A stretch of 64,000 nt of DNA from Synechocystis sp. LKSZ1 (GCF_040436315.1 NZ_AP031572.1:1054001-1118000); one strand, 5' to 3'. Positions 10,534 to 20,394 are shown, numbered from the stretch's first letter. Program-made: numbers and translations. Notes: a model not told the origin generated them from the letters alone.

Positions 10534-11859
10534 CTATGTACTCAGTTTGTCGTCGTGGGTGGGCCGAGGGAAAGGGCCTTGGCTTACTCCCGCAATCGCT
10601 GACAGCAAAATCCATCCCAACAGATTAACCCGGAGGTCAAAGAGGGTGACATCAAATAGATTAAACAACGTCACACTGCCAAAGGCCAGGAGATAGGCAA
10701 ATAGAAGCAAGTGGAGACGTTGACGGTGCTTGTGTTCTCTTCGCTGACCAAGGCGCCAACAGAGGCGAGTCGCCTGATATAAAACTGAGCCGACTAAACC
10801 AAGGAATAGTAGCGTTCCAGGAATGCCAATTTCTGCCAACAGCATCAGGGGCAAACTATGGGGATGGCCTAGCCAGACGTTCATGGCGGCCTGGTAGAGG
10901 GGCGTAAAATTCCGCAGGCCCCAACCTGTCAGGGGTCGTTGGCTCAGCATCTGCAGGGCAAAATCCCATTGGGTACTGCGAAAGGCCGTTTTGTAGCGGT
11001 CGGGATAGAGTTCGTCAGATAAACGGGCCCAAAAATAACGAGGAATGATCTGCCGTAGTGGTTCTCGCCCCCAAGGGCCAAAGGCCGACCAGAGAACCAG
11101 GCCGGCTCCTCCTGCGATCAGGGCCACTAGGCGGTACCAACTTAAATACAAAGCATAAGCCACCAGGATTAACGCCGTCAGGCCCCAGGCACTGCGAGAA
11201 TCGGTCAAAAACAGAGCCACAATTTCAGCGAAGCAGATTAAACCTAAGCCGGCCAGTCCTCTCCAATGGGCCTTGTCGGACAGGGCCTGGCCAAAGCGCC
11301 ATTGGTCTATCAGCAGGCCAAGACTGAGGGGCAAAACCATCAGCAAATGGGCTGAAAACAGGTTGGCGTACATCAGCAGAGACGACATGCGCCCTTCAGG
11401 ACGGCCCTCAGCCACGAGATTTGTTCCTAGGACACTCAGCCAGGCCGGTGTGGCCCAGCCACCGTAGATTTGACCAAGCCCTAAAATCACCAGCACCAGC
11501 GCTGACAAACTGAGTATCCAAGCCAGATAACGGAGTTGAGAGAAATGACGAAAAACCAGACGATAAGCCAAAAAAAGCGCGAAATAGGGCAAAAAGTTGG
11601 CCAGACCGAGCAGGGCTTCCCCTTTGTGCTCTGCCATTAGCGTCGTTAGTACCAACCAAACACTGAGTAGTGCAAATCCCTTGGCCATGGGAGTTGCTAC
11701 CAGAGGACGAAAGGCCTGTTTCCAAAGACTAAACAGCGCAAACAATAGCCCCAGTAAGGCCATGATTGGATTAAAGGGCAGCCAGAGGATACCCCATTGA
11801 ATTGCCCGCCATTCCCGTGGGTAAGCTGGGGAAACAGGTGCCTGGGTGGTTAGGCTCAA
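10534..11859 (-). CDS. O-antigen ligase (Wzy_C/WaaL) family membrane protein
   Basis: 441 residues with about ten hydrophobic segments and a large loop between the later ones (about 270-330), the usual layout of the WaaL/Wzy_C family. Members join or polymerise glycans on lipid carriers at the cytoplasmic membrane. The words GRMSSLLMYANLFSAHLLM and LTDSRSAWG fit the family's conserved ANxFA and SRSA-type regions. The cyanobacterial IctB protein belongs to the same superfamily, so database names may say inorganic carbon transporter, but nothing here supports that role. The gene lies 22 bp downstream of the YaaW-like gene and may be cotranscribed with it. Confidence 0.75.
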   Translation of the reverse strand: MSLTTQAPVSPAYPREWRAIQWGILWLPFNPIMALLGLLFALFSLWKQAFRPLVATPMAKGFALLSVWLVLTTLMAEHKGEALLGLANFLPYFALFLAYRLVFRHFSQLRYLAWILSLSALVLVILGLGQIYGGWATPAWLSVLGTNLVAEGRPEGRMSSLLMYANLFSAHLLMVLPLSLGLLIDQWRFGQALSDKAHWRGLAGLGLICFAEIVALFLTDSRSAWGLTALILVAYALYLSWYRLVALIAGGAGLVLWSAFGPWGREPLRQIIPRYFWARLSDELYPDRYKTAFRSTQWDFALQMLSQRPLTGWGLRNFTPLYQAAMNVWLGHPHSLPLMLLAEIGIPGTLLFLGLVGSVLYQATRLCWRLGQRREHKHRQRLHLLLFAYLLAFGSVTLFNLFDVTLFDLRVNLLGWILLSAIAGVSQGPFPRPTHDDKLST

Positions 11860-11881
11860 AGTTATTGTCCTTTGCTAATCG

Positions 11882-12742
11882 TTAGGCTAATTGCCAGGCC
11901 TCGGCTCGGGTGAGGCGAATTTGGGCCAAGGAGACAATGACCGGGATGATGCGCCCGTAGTTGGTGGTAATGGCACGCCAACCGAGATCCGCCAAAAACC
12001 AACCCCAGAGGGCCGGGCCAAGAAACGAAAAGACCGTTTTGACGGCCCCGTAGCGAGCCGCTGTCATCGCCATGCCTTGACGGGCCGTTTGCAAGGTTAA
12101 TTGACTTTGTACCTGGGACGCCGCAAGGGCCCCTCCCCGGACGAGAGCAAACTGGGCGGCTTGGTATTGAGCGAGGTGGAGGGTGAATTCTTGAAGAATC
12201 CGCTTGAGCAGGAGAGGCCTCAAAACAGCACTGACAGCAATGGCCCCACTGCCCTTGAGCAGTAAATCCACGGGATTGTGCTGGAGTTGAACAGGGAGCG
12301 CTTCCGGCAGAGGACAACGGTCTAGGGATTTCTGGATACGGATAATTAGGGACTTTTGCTCGGTCTTAGGCAGCTTTTTCCAGGCCTGATTGACCAAATG
12401 CAGAAAAATCTCCGCTTCAATCTCCGTGGTGGCCATCTGTTGGGCGTAGGGAATTTTCAGGTATTGGCAGACTCGAATCAAGGCCTGACGATAGCTAAAC
12501 TCCTGGCTTTTCCCCTTAATCACCGTTAGACCATCAGCGGCTAGGTAGCGAAAACGCTCCTCCAACGAATCCAGCCAAGTCTGCCAGTCCTGGCTCTGGA
12601 CTTCAATGGGCCGGGGCGTTTGTAGATAATCCAGGGGATTAAATTTTCGACAAAAAAGAATTTGGGTTAGCTGTTTGAGCTCATCTTCCGTGGCTAACTC
12701 CAGGGCTGACCGCAGTTCGTCCAAGACCGTAACCTCCACCAC
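11882..12742 (-). CDS. YaaW-like family protein
   Basis: 286 residues. The N-terminal part (LDELRSALELATEDELKQLT, then LFCRKFNPLDY) matches my recollection of the YaaW/DUF3944 family, whose biochemical role is not established. The C-terminal half holds two hydrophobic stretches (about 150-190 and 235-265, the latter including SFLGPALWGWFLADLGWRAI), so it may be membrane-associated. It lies just upstream of the O-antigen ligase-like gene on the same strand with a 22-bp gap. I assign the family by sequence resemblance only and propose no function. Confidence 0.6.
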   Translation of the reverse strand: MVEVTVLDELRSALELATEDELKQLTQILFCRKFNPLDYLQTPRPIEVQSQDWQTWLDSLEERFRYLAADGLTVIKGKSQEFSYRQALIRVCQYLKIPYAQQMATTEIEAEIFLHLVNQAWKKLPKTEQKSLIIRIQKSLDRCPLPEALPVQLQHNPVDLLLKGSGAIAVSAVLRPLLLKRILQEFTLHLAQYQAAQFALVRGGALAASQVQSQLTLQTARQGMAMTAARYGAVKTVFSFLGPALWGWFLADLGWRAITTNYGRIIPVIVSLAQIRLTRAEAWQLA

Positions 12743-12855
12743 CAGGGCTAATCAGTTGCTTCGCCCCTCTCATTTTATAGCAGGATTTGGAGGACGGGAG
12801 AGACTCTGGGTTTCAATGGCCAGGGCCGGGGCCGGAAACCCAGGCGATTAGGGCG

Positions 12856-13257
12856 CTAGACTCCCCGTTCCACCGAGCGTTGGGCTTGGACAAATTCTTG
12901 TTTAAGGCGCTTCTTCAGTTTTTCTGGTACCGGTCGAGAACCATAGGCAGTGTAATAACCAGCGAGGGAGTTGAGGGCTGTTTGCATGGTCGTAAAGGAA
13001 CGTAGCCCACCGGATTTCGTTTCGCGGCGATAGCGGGAAATATAATCATTGATCTGAGCACGGGCTAACTCCTGAACTTCAGCACGATTAGAGGCATCGC
13101 TGGATAAATCGAGGGCAGTGGTAAGGGTTTCAATCACCGTCAGGGTGTCTTGACTGTAGTTACCCGTGAGGCCGGTGCCACTAGAACAACCCATCAGGCC
13201 CATGACCACAACCAGGACAAGGGCCAAGAGGCGAGATAGGGAATTTTTAAAAAACAT
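12856..13257 (-). CDS. psb27: Photosystem II assembly lipoprotein Psb27
   Basis: 133 residues from the ATG at 13257; longer in-frame starts exist, but this one places a clean lipoprotein signal peptide at the N-terminus with lipobox LMGC and the lipidated Cys at residue 24. The mature part contains LTGNYSQDTLTVIETL, SFTTMQTALNSLAGYYTAYG and PEKLKKRLKQEF, all characteristic of Psb27. Psb27 binds the lumenal face of CP43 during photosystem II assembly and repair and is released before the manganese cluster forms. The gene stands alone between YaaW and a divergent DUF3120 gene. Confidence 0.93.
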   Translation of the reverse strand: MFFKNSLSRLLALVLVVVMGLMGCSSGTGLTGNYSQDTLTVIETLTTALDLSSDASNRAEVQELARAQINDYISRYRRETKSGGLRSFTTMQTALNSLAGYYTAYGSRPVPEKLKKRLKQEFVQAQRSVERGV

Positions 13258-13468
13258 AATGGTGTGATCCTTAAACGCTGGAGTTATCCCAAATTTCCTT
13301 ATCGTATCAAGAAACTCGCCCTGTCCTGCCATTGACCCCAGGGCCAAGGGCCTCTCTTAGTGACCATGGCCACCTTTCACGTATTGCGATAGATTAAGTA
13401 AAGTAACAAAACTTAAGATTGCCTTCCAGTCTATCTTTATAAACTAACGCTTTTTAACTTCGGTTTTT

Positions 13469-14194
13469 GTGATTCCCCTACTGACAACGGTTATTACCCA
13501 ATACGCTCTCCGGTCTCGCTACGATAGCTTCCCTGTCGGCCGAGGGAGCCGCCTCTTTTCCCAGGTGCTGTTCCAAGTCCTCCTGGCGTCGGGCTTTCTG
13601 GTCTCGGTTCCCGTCTTTATCCAAGCCCCCCTGGTGCGAGAATGGCCCTGGCTAGGCCTGGGGCTGACCTTGGGCTGGGTCGGTTTAGCCGTTGTCCTTC
13701 TTCAATCCAGTAAAACCCAGCTCTGGGGCGATCTCCTGATCGGATTTAGTTGGAGTTGGCTGACCGGGGCCCTCTACTGGGGCTGGTTTCGTTGGGAACC
13801 CCTAGTGCATCTCCCCATTGAAGCGTTGGGTCTGCCCCTGGCCCTGTGGGGCATTGCTCGGGGCTGGGGCCGGGTGGGACATTTTTTCTACCTAGGTTCT
13901 TTACTGGGAACGGCGATTACCGATGTTTACTTCTACCTAACGGGCCTGATTCCGGCCTGGCGACAATTGATGGTCGCTTCCCCGGAGTTGATTAGTCCTA
14001 TCTTGCACCAGGCCCTAGAACAAATTCAAACTTTCTGGGGGGTCAGTTGGGGGATTGCTTTGGTTGGTTTATTATTGGGTCTAGGTACCTGGGCCTTACA
14101 GAAAAACGAACCCCACTGGTGGGCCTTGGCGGGTGCTATCTTAAGCACCATCCTCGTTGATAGTCTTTTTTTGCTAGCCGCTATCCTGGCCTAG
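13469..14194 (+). CDS. DUF3120 family multi-pass membrane protein
   Basis: 241 residues starting from GTG, with about six hydrophobic segments separated by short loops. The pattern (FYLGSLLGTAITDVYFYLTG, then LIPAWRQLM and a Trp-rich end) matches the cyanobacterial DUF3120 family as I remember it; the function is unknown. It is followed after 19 bp by the Cya1-type adenylate cyclase gene, so the two may be cotranscribed. The GTG start was taken because no in-frame ATG precedes the first membrane segment. Confidence 0.6.
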   Translation: MIPLLTTVITQYALRSRYDSFPVGRGSRLFSQVLFQVLLASGFLVSVPVFIQAPLVREWPWLGLGLTLGWVGLAVVLLQSSKTQLWGDLLIGFSWSWLTGALYWGWFRWEPLVHLPIEALGLPLALWGIARGWGRVGHFFYLGSLLGTAITDVYFYLTGLIPAWRQLMVASPELISPILHQALEQIQTFWGVSWGIALVGLLLGLGTWALQKNEPHWWALAGAILSTILVDSLFLLAAILA

Positions 14195-14213
14195 TTACTG
14201 TCTTCACTGTTTT

Positions 14214-15212
14214 GTGGAAAATACTAAAACCTCAGCTTCTCTCCTGTTAACCTCCCTGAACGGCAATCAACAGATTTCATTGTCGTCCAAAACCTACTGG
14301 ACGGTTGGACGCTACCAAGATAATGACATTGTCATCGCCGACCATACGATTTCTCGCAACCATGCAATTCTTCAGGCCACAGAAACCGGAGAGTTTTTAC
14401 TGATTGATCTGGGAAGTCGCAATGGCACCTTCGTCAATGGACGCCGAGTCAGTATTCCAGTCCTACTAAAAAACCGAGACCAAATCACCTTTGGCAAAAC
14501 CGAAGCGAAATTCTACGCCTCAGAACACGAGGGCCCTCCAAGCGGTATTTTTCTCCGTTCTGCCCACGAAACCCAAACTAGTGCTCTCCACGAGCGTCGC
14601 TTGATGTCGGTGATGGTGGCGGATATGCGCAATTTTACGGGGCTAACGCGTCAATTAGATGAAACCATGCTTTCTATTTTGATTGGCAATTGGTTCCGCC
14701 AGGCCGGTGATATTTTGCGGGATGCGGGCAGTTGGGTGGATAAGTACATTGGAGATGCAGTCATGGCCATCTGGTTCCATGCTCAGGATGACGTTACTCC
14801 CGAGGATATTCTGCGGATTTTCCAGGCCATTAATCGCCTCAATCAGAGTACGACAAAGTTGAGTCAACAATATCCCGTGCCTTTCCCTCTCAGAATTGGG
14901 GTTGGGGTAAACACGGGCTACGCCATGGTGGGCAATACCGGCAGTGGCGACCATCCCGACTACACGGCCATTGGTGATACGGTTAACGCGGCCTTTCGTT
15001 TGGAGTCCATCACCAAAACCGCCGGCTTTGATGTGGCCATTGGGGAAAAAACCTACAGCTACTTGGCAAATTTCCAAGAACTAGCCCAATTTTTCCGGCC
15101 CTACGAAACGGAATTGAAGGGCTACGACAAACCGGCCCTGACCTACGGACTGAATTTTGAACAACTCGATCCCTTTATCCGTCGCAACCAGTCCATGACG
15201 ACTCTAAGCTAG
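14214..15212 (+). CDS. cya1: FHA-domain class III adenylate cyclase, Cya1 type
   Basis: 332 residues from a GTG start. Residues about 22-100 form an FHA phosphothreonine-binding domain (VGRYQDND, SRNH, NGTFVNG). Residues about 127-310 form a class III nucleotide cyclase domain with the two metal-binding aspartates D137 (MVADMRNFT) and D181 (KYIGDAVMAIW). Synechocystis Cya1 (Slr1991) has this same FHA-cyclase architecture and nearly the same length; it makes cAMP for the SYCRP1 regulator. That adenylate rather than guanylate is the product is inferred from this resemblance. It acts in the cytoplasm and has no membrane segment. Confidence 0.85.
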   Translation: MENTKTSASLLLTSLNGNQQISLSSKTYWTVGRYQDNDIVIADHTISRNHAILQATETGEFLLIDLGSRNGTFVNGRRVSIPVLLKNRDQITFGKTEAKFYASEHEGPPSGIFLRSAHETQTSALHERRLMSVMVADMRNFTGLTRQLDETMLSILIGNWFRQAGDILRDAGSWVDKYIGDAVMAIWFHAQDDVTPEDILRIFQAINRLNQSTTKLSQQYPVPFPLRIGVGVNTGYAMVGNTGSGDHPDYTAIGDTVNAAFRLESITKTAGFDVAIGEKTYSYLANFQELAQFFRPYETELKGYDKPALTYGLNFEQLDPFIRRNQSMTTLS

Positions 15213-15348
15213 GCGCTACTGGCAAAGATAGCGCACGGCGTTTCCTGCCTCTGTTCTCCGACTTGGAGCGTCTTCAACGGTTAGGGATTCCAAGGGTGAG
15301 TTAAAATTTGTAAAGTTTAACCGTCACAGTCAGGATACAAGTAGCACC

Positions 15349-16785
15349 ATGCGAGCGGCAATTGTTGGGGCCGGATTAGCGGGAATGGCCACCGCTATTG
15401 ATTTAGTTGATGCCGGCTGGCAAGTCGAAATTTTTGAAGCCCGCCCCTTTGTTGGCGGTAAGGTCGGCAGTTGGGTCGATGGTGATGGCAACCATATTGA
15501 GATGGGCCTGCACGTTTTCTTTGGCTGTTACTACAATTTGTTTGCCTTGATGGAGAAAGTCGGGGCCTTGCAAAATTTACGTCTCAAAGAGCATACCCAC
15601 ACCTTTGTTAATCGGGGAGGCCGCTTGGGGGAACTGGATTTTCGCTTCATTACTGGTGCTCCCTTCAATGGCCTCAAGGCCTTTTTTACCACCTCCCAGT
15701 TGTCCACCGTGGATAAGTTAGCCAATTCCCTGGCCCTGGGGACGAGTCCGATTGTGCGAGGCCTGGTGGATTTTAACGGAGCCATGCGCGACATTCGAGC
15801 CCTAGACCGGATTAGTTTTGCCGATTGGTTTCGGAGCCATGGGGGCAATGACGGTAGTTTGAAAAAAATGTGGGACCCCATTGCCTATGCCCTGGGCTTT
15901 ATTGATACCGAGGCCATCTCGGCCCGTTGTATGCTGACCATTTTTCAGTTTTTTGCGGCCAAAACGGAAGCCTCTGTCCTGCGTATGCTAGAAGGCTCTC
16001 CCCACGAATATCTTCACCAACCGATTCTGGATTACCTCGAACAACGGGGGGCCAAAATCCATACCCGTCGCCAAGTACGGGATATTTACACCGAAGAATT
16101 AGAGGGCCAAACCCACATCACTGGCCTGGCTATTGCCGATGGCGAAAAGGTTGAAACCATCACCGCCGATGCCTACGTTTGTGCCTGTGATGTGCCGGGC
16201 ATCCAACGCCTACTCCCAGAAGCTTGGCGTCAACGCTGGCCCTTTTTCGACCATATTTACAAACTGGAAGCGGTACCGGTGGCCACGGTGCAATTGCGGT
16301 TTGATGGCTGGGTAACGGAACTCCACGACCCAGAAAAGCGCCACCAACTGCAACAGGCTGCGGGCCTAGATAATTTGCTCTATACCCCTGATGCCGAATT
16401 TTCCTGTTTTGCCGATCTGGCCCTGACCAGTCCCGCGGACTACTACCGCCAGGGCCAAGGGTCTCTAATGCAACTAGTATTGACCCCTGGTGATCCCTTT
16501 ATCAAAGAAAATAACGAGGCCATTGCCTACCGGGTACTTAAACAGGTCAAGGCTCTTTTTCCCTCGGCCCAGGACTTAAACATGACGTGGTACAACGTCG
16601 TGAAATTGGCCCAATCCCTCTACCGGGAGGCCCCCGGCATGGATGCCTATCGGCCCAGTCAAGCCACCCCGATACCTAATTTCTACCTAGCGGGTAGTTA
16701 CACCCAACAGGATTACATCGATAGTATGGAAGGCGCCACGATTTCGGGACGACAAGCGGCCCAGGCTATCCTACAGGCAAAGTAG
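15349..16785 (+). CDS. crtQ: Zeta-carotene desaturase, plant type (CrtQ/Zds)
   Basis: 478 residues. The N-terminus is a dinucleotide-binding fold ([17 protein letters not shown], residues 3-19, then EIFEARP) typical of CrtI/Pds/Zds amine-oxidase-like desaturases. [18 protein letters not shown] and the C-terminal [18 protein letters not shown] are strongly Zds-like. The enzyme introduces double bonds at C7 and C7' of zeta-carotene on the way to lycopene, peripherally bound to membranes and using quinone as acceptor. A TTAAAAT stretch about 45 bp upstream could be a -10 element. An SRPBCC gene follows after 28 bp, the same arrangement I recall for slr0940-slr0941 in Synechocystis. Confidence 0.92.
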   Translation: MRAAIVGAGLAGMATAIDLVDAGWQVEIFEARPFVGGKVGSWVDGDGNHIEMGLHVFFGCYYNLFALMEKVGALQNLRLKEHTHTFVNRGGRLGELDFRFITGAPFNGLKAFFTTSQLSTVDKLANSLALGTSPIVRGLVDFNGAMRDIRALDRISFADWFRSHGGNDGSLKKMWDPIAYALGFIDTEAISARCMLTIFQFFAAKTEASVLRMLEGSPHEYLHQPILDYLEQRGAKIHTRRQVRDIYTEELEGQTHITGLAIADGEKVETITADAYVCACDVPGIQRLLPEAWRQRWPFFDHIYKLEAVPVATVQLRFDGWVTELHDPEKRHQLQQAAGLDNLLYTPDAEFSCFADLALTSPADYYRQGQGSLMQLVLTPGDPFIKENNEAIAYRVLKQVKALFPSAQDLNMTWYNVVKLAQSLYREAPGMDAYRPSQATPIPNFYLAGSYTQQDYIDSMEGATISGRQAAQAILQAK

Positions 16786-16813
16786 TTCCCCCCATTCCCC
16801 ACCCATCAAAACA

Positions 16814-17263
16814 ATGGCTAACTGGTTAGAACATAGTGTGCAAGTGGAAGTCGAGGCCCCCATTGAGTTGGTGTGGAGTCTCTGGTCTGATCTGGAGCAG
16901 ATGCCCCGCTGGATGAAGTGGATTGAGTCGGTGAAGGTGCTGGAGGAAAATCCTGACCTTTCCCGCTGGAAGCTCGCTAGTACGGGTTTTGAATTCACCT
17001 GGCTGTCTCGCATTCTCAAGTTAGTTCCCCAGCAAATTATCCAATGGGAATCGGTGGATGGCCTGCCTAATCGGGGGGCCGTGCGTTTCTATGACCGCCA
17101 TGGTAAAAGCATTGTCCGTTTGACCGTGGCCTATGCCATTCCTGGCTGGCTGGGCCAAATTATGGATAATCTCTTTTTGGGCCGAGTGGTGGAATCAACG
17201 ATCCAAGCGGATTTGGAACGGTTTCGGGTCTACATCATGGATTTACAGGCCCGATCAGTCTAA
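16814..17263 (+). CDS. SRPBCC (START/polyketide-cyclase-like) family protein
   Basis: 149 residues. HSVQVEVEAPIELVWSLWSD at the start and IPGWLGQIMDNLFLGRVVES near the end fit the hydrophobic-cavity SRPBCC/COQ10 fold, which binds lipids or other hydrophobic ligands. There is no signal peptide or membrane helix. It lies 28 bp after the carotene desaturase gene, so a role with carotenoid or membrane-lipid ligands is possible but only inferred from position. Confidence 0.8.
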   Translation: MANWLEHSVQVEVEAPIELVWSLWSDLEQMPRWMKWIESVKVLEENPDLSRWKLASTGFEFTWLSRILKLVPQQIIQWESVDGLPNRGAVRFYDRHGKSIVRLTVAYAIPGWLGQIMDNLFLGRVVESTIQADLERFRVYIMDLQARSV

Positions 17264-17316
17264 TTCCCCATTTTTTTCATTGTCTCTGAACCCCTAACGT
17301 TCAACGAAGTTCTTGC

Positions 17317-18192
17317 ATGAAGCACACTAAGCTAGCCGTGCCCACCTATGACTCGATGCTTTTACCCACGATTCAGGCCTTAGAGAGCTTGGGGGGATCG
17401 GGGACAACGGAAGAAATTTATGAAAAAGTGATAGAAATTTTAGCTATTCCAGATCTTATTTTGGAAATTACCCATGGCAACAGTTCACAAACAGAAGTTG
17501 AATATCGTCTAGCCTGGAGTCGCACCTACTTAAAAAAATTCGGCTTACTAGAAAATTCAGCTCGTGGCGTTTGGTCTTTGGTCTCGACATCCCTGGACTT
17601 GAGAAAATTACAGGCTAGAGACATTGTTGAATTTGTCCGAGATAGTGATAAAAGGGAGAAGATAAAGACTGATAAAAACAATAATAATGATTTAAGCAGT
17701 AACACCGAGTTGCCAGAAACCCTAGAAGAACTGGAGTGGCATCAACAATTACATCAAGCACTACTCAGTCTTAGTCCGGGCACGTTTGAAAGGCTGGTAC
17801 AAAGATTGCTTCGGGAATCAGGCTTTGTACAAGTACAAGTTACAGGTAAATCTGGTGACGGTGGTATTGATGGCGTAGGAATTGCTCGAATCAATGGTTT
17901 CCTTAGTTTTCATGTTTTATTTCAATGCAAACGATATCAAGGTTCAGTAACTGCCAGCCAGATTCGAGATTTTCGCGGGGCCATGCAAGGACGGACTGAT
18001 AAAGGTTTATTAATCACAACAGGAACTTTCACGAGAGATGCCATTAAAGAAGCCACCAGGGATGGGGCCCCACCGATTGATTTGATCGATGGAGAACAAT
18101 TAGTCGCTCGATTAAAAGAATTAGGCTTAGGCGTCAAAATCAAGATGATTGAGTCTGTGGAAGTTGATTTAGACTGGTTCGCCAAAATATAG
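17317..18192 (+). CDS. Mrr-family restriction endonuclease (type IV-like)
   Basis: 291 residues. The N-terminal third (YDSMLLPTIQALESLGGSGT, then EEIYEKVIEIL and WSRTYLKKFGLLE) is the winged-helix Mrr_N domain. A charged linker at about 108-130 leads to the Mrr catalytic domain: FERLVQRLLRESGF, GDGGIDG with the metal-binding Asp, and FQCKRY, the QxK element of the PD-(D/E)XK fold. Mrr enzymes cut DNA carrying modified bases. No methyltransferase or specificity subunit is adjacent, which fits a solitary type IV enzyme. The gene is visibly richer in A+T than its neighbours zds and proB, suggesting acquisition. Confidence 0.85.
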   Translation: MKHTKLAVPTYDSMLLPTIQALESLGGSGTTEEIYEKVIEILAIPDLILEITHGNSSQTEVEYRLAWSRTYLKKFGLLENSARGVWSLVSTSLDLRKLQARDIVEFVRDSDKREKIKTDKNNNNDLSSNTELPETLEELEWHQQLHQALLSLSPGTFERLVQRLLRESGFVQVQVTGKSGDGGIDGVGIARINGFLSFHVLFQCKRYQGSVTASQIRDFRGAMQGRTDKGLLITTGTFTRDAIKEATRDGAPPIDLIDGEQLVARLKELGLGVKIKMIESVEVDLDWFAKI

Positions 18193-18216
18193 TTTTTAAA
18201 AAATCATGAGGGCCGG

Positions 18217-18690
18217 ATGCAAAAAGAACTCTATGAGCAGGATTTTCAAGAATGGCTAAAACAAACCATTGAGAATCTTAAAGATCAACAATTTATCCAA
18301 CTGGATCTGGAGCATTTAATCGAGGAGTTAAACGATTTGGGAAAATCCAACCAGCGGGCCCTCGAAAGTAATCTTTTGATTTTAATAGCCCATTTGCTTA
18401 AGCTCCGAGTTCAAAACAATGCACCGGAAACCATGAAAGTGAGTTGGCTCAATTCCGTTAGTGAAGATCGGCAACGCATTCTTTACGATTTAGCTGAAAT
18501 CCCCTCTCTCCAATCCCATCTCGCAACGGCTATCGCAAAAGTCTATGGCAATGCCCGCAAATTGGCTATCCGAGAAGGAAAACGAGCCAGTTTTGGGGTA
18601 CGGGTTCCCGCTGATGTCGAATATCCCGAAATCTGTCCCTTTAGCATTGCCCAACTTCTGGATGAAAATTTTGAAGGCCAGACGGAATAA
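18217..18690 (+). CDS. DUF29 family protein
   Basis: 157 residues, soluble and highly charged. YEQDFQEWLKQTIENLKDQQ, then LDLEHLIEELNDLGKSNQRA and LIAHLLKLRVQ match the DUF29 family, which is abundant in cyanobacteria and has no established function. It begins 24 bp after the Mrr gene and ends just before proB, sharing the lower G+C of the Mrr gene. The two may have arrived together, though DUF29 genes also occur in many unrelated contexts. Confidence 0.85.
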   Translation: MQKELYEQDFQEWLKQTIENLKDQQFIQLDLEHLIEELNDLGKSNQRALESNLLILIAHLLKLRVQNNAPETMKVSWLNSVSEDRQRILYDLAEIPSLQSHLATAIAKVYGNARKLAIREGKRASFGVRVPADVEYPEICPFSIAQLLDENFEGQTE

Positions 18691-18693
18691 TCT

Positions 18694-19803
18694 ATGGCAC
18701 AAACCCTAGTCATTAAAATTGGTACCTCTAGTCTGACCCAAACGGCCAATGGTCAACTAGCCCTTTCCACCATCGCGGCCCTGGTCGAAACCCTCTGTCA
18801 ATTGCGGCAAGCGGGCCATCATCCTGTTCTGGTGTCCTCTGGAGCAGTGGGGGTCGGTTGTGGTCGTCTGGGTATTAGCGAGCGTCCTAAACAGATGGCC
18901 ATGAAACAGGCCATTGCTGCCGTGGGCCAGGGCCGATTGATGCGTATTTATGACGATTTATTTAGTAGTTTGGGCCAACCCATGGCCCAGATTCTGCTGA
19001 CAAGACGGGAATTAATTGACCGCAGTTGTTACGTCAATGCCTACAACACTTTTCAGGCCCTGTTTGAACTGGGGGTGATTCCCATTGTTAATGAGAATGA
19101 TACGGTGGCCATTGATGAACTTAAATTTGGCGATAATGACACCCTGTCGGCCCTGGTGGCCAGTTTAGTCGAAGCGGATTGGCTGTTTATTCTGACTGAT
19201 GTGGATCGGCTCTATTCTGCAGACCCCCGCCTCGATCCCACGGCTCGGCCCATTCCCTTGGTCAGTGCCGGCGAATTATCCCAACTCCAGGTATCGGCCC
19301 ATAGCACCGGCTCGGCCTGGGGAACGGGAGGGATGCAGACCAAACTGACTGCCGCCCGCATTGCCAGTGAATCCGGTGTCCGTACTGCCATTACCTACGG
19401 CCGTAATCCCCAAAATATCCTCAACATTTTGGCGGGAGAACCCCTAGGAACCCAATTTGAGGCCCAGCCCCGCCCGGAAAATGCTCGGAAACGCTGGATT
19501 GCCTTTGGCCTAGTACCGGGAGGGAAAGTCTTCATCGATGCGGGGGCCGTCCAGGCCCTGTGTCAGGGGGGGAAATCCCTCTTGGCGGCGGGGGTGGTAC
19601 GAGTGGACGGCGACTTCCAGGCTGATGATGCAGTACAGATCTGCGACCTCCAGGGCCTGGAAATTGGCCGAGGCCTAAGCAATTATGCGAGTTCAGAACT
19701 CAGTCGTATTCAAGGTCGTCGTTCCGAGGAGATTGCCGTGATTTTGGGCTACCAAGGGCCAGAGACGGTGATCCATCGAGATAACCTCGTGCTTCAGAAA
19801 TAA
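18694..19803 (+). CDS. proB: Glutamate 5-kinase with PUA domain
   Basis: 369 residues, the usual length for the two-domain form. The kinase domain opens with [12 protein letters not shown] and contains [14 protein letters not shown] and [16 protein letters not shown], the substrate and nucleotide loops of the amino-acid kinase fold. The last 90 or so residues ([20 protein letters not shown], then [10 protein letters not shown]) form the PUA domain. The enzyme phosphorylates glutamate in the first step of proline synthesis and is usually feedback-inhibited by proline. It starts 3 bp after the DUF29 stop codon. Confidence 0.95.
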   Translation: MAQTLVIKIGTSSLTQTANGQLALSTIAALVETLCQLRQAGHHPVLVSSGAVGVGCGRLGISERPKQMAMKQAIAAVGQGRLMRIYDDLFSSLGQPMAQILLTRRELIDRSCYVNAYNTFQALFELGVIPIVNENDTVAIDELKFGDNDTLSALVASLVEADWLFILTDVDRLYSADPRLDPTARPIPLVSAGELSQLQVSAHSTGSAWGTGGMQTKLTAARIASESGVRTAITYGRNPQNILNILAGEPLGTQFEAQPRPENARKRWIAFGLVPGGKVFIDAGAVQALCQGGKSLLAAGVVRVDGDFQADDAVQICDLQGLEIGRGLSNYASSELSRIQGRRSEEIAVILGYQGPETVIHRDNLVLQK

Positions 19804-20061
19804 GGCCAGGTCGATTTACCGACAGAGACACTGTCAGTGGCTAGATGCATAAGCATTGATGGCATTGAGCGCATTGGTCAATCTTAAAGAAGGTACTGTT
19901 CCAGTTGATCGTAAGTTGGAATATCAGCCGCAAGGAAGGTTTTTAAGTCTTCCTTTGACGGCTTAGCTAATATTGCTATAGCCAATTCGATTAAGAGTGG
20001 GACAGTTGGTTATGAAATTCCGTTACAATGACTGCTGGACTCCTTTCGGAAAAAACTGATT

Positions 20062-20394
20062 ATGGCTCACAGCCTTGATTCGCGACAAAAGGTCATTAAC
20101 TTTATCGAAGCTGGTGGTAGTGTAACAAAAGCGGCGCAAATATTCAAGGTCGGCAGATCTAGCATTTATCGATGGCTTGATAGGGAAGACCTTGCTCCCA
20201 CCAAGGTAGAGCATCGTAAGAAAAAAGTAGACATTAAAGAACTCGAAGAAGATGTAAAGAAAAATCCCGACATCCCCTTGAAGGAACGAGCCCAGAAATT
20301 CGGTGTTACTTCAAGTTCTCTGTGCTACAGATTTAAGAAGATGAAAATCACGCAAAAAAAAACAACTTCGCTATCAAGAAAGAAATCACGGTGA
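20062..20394 (+). CDS. IS630-type transposase, first frame (DNA-binding part)
   Basis: 110 residues. SLDSRQKVINFIEAGGSVTK and FKVGRSSIYRWL form the first helix-turn-helix, and IPLKERAQKFGVTSSSLCYR the second, the paired DNA-binding domain of IS630 transposases. The frame ends shortly after a run of nine adenines (about 20354-20362). The catalytic part lies in the next frame, so a full transposase of about 280 residues needs slippage or frameshifting at the A-run, or the gene is a simple frameshift mutant. Confidence 0.85.
   Translation: MAHSLDSRQKVINFIEAGGSVTKAAQIFKVGRSSIYRWLDREDLAPTKVEHRKKKVDIKELEEDVKKNPDIPLKERAQKFGVTSSSLCYRFKKMKITQKKTTSLSRKKSR

Noticed and set aside
10389-10628. 79-codon plus-strand ORF over the promoter region of the adhesin
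   Set aside because: It runs antisense into the O-antigen ligase gene, lacks a ribosome-binding site and matches no family.
19804-19980. tRNA or small RNA gene downstream of proB
   Set aside because: No cloverleaf was found. The AAGGAAG...CTTCCTT inverted repeat lies within the AAA+ coding tail, so it need not be a terminator.
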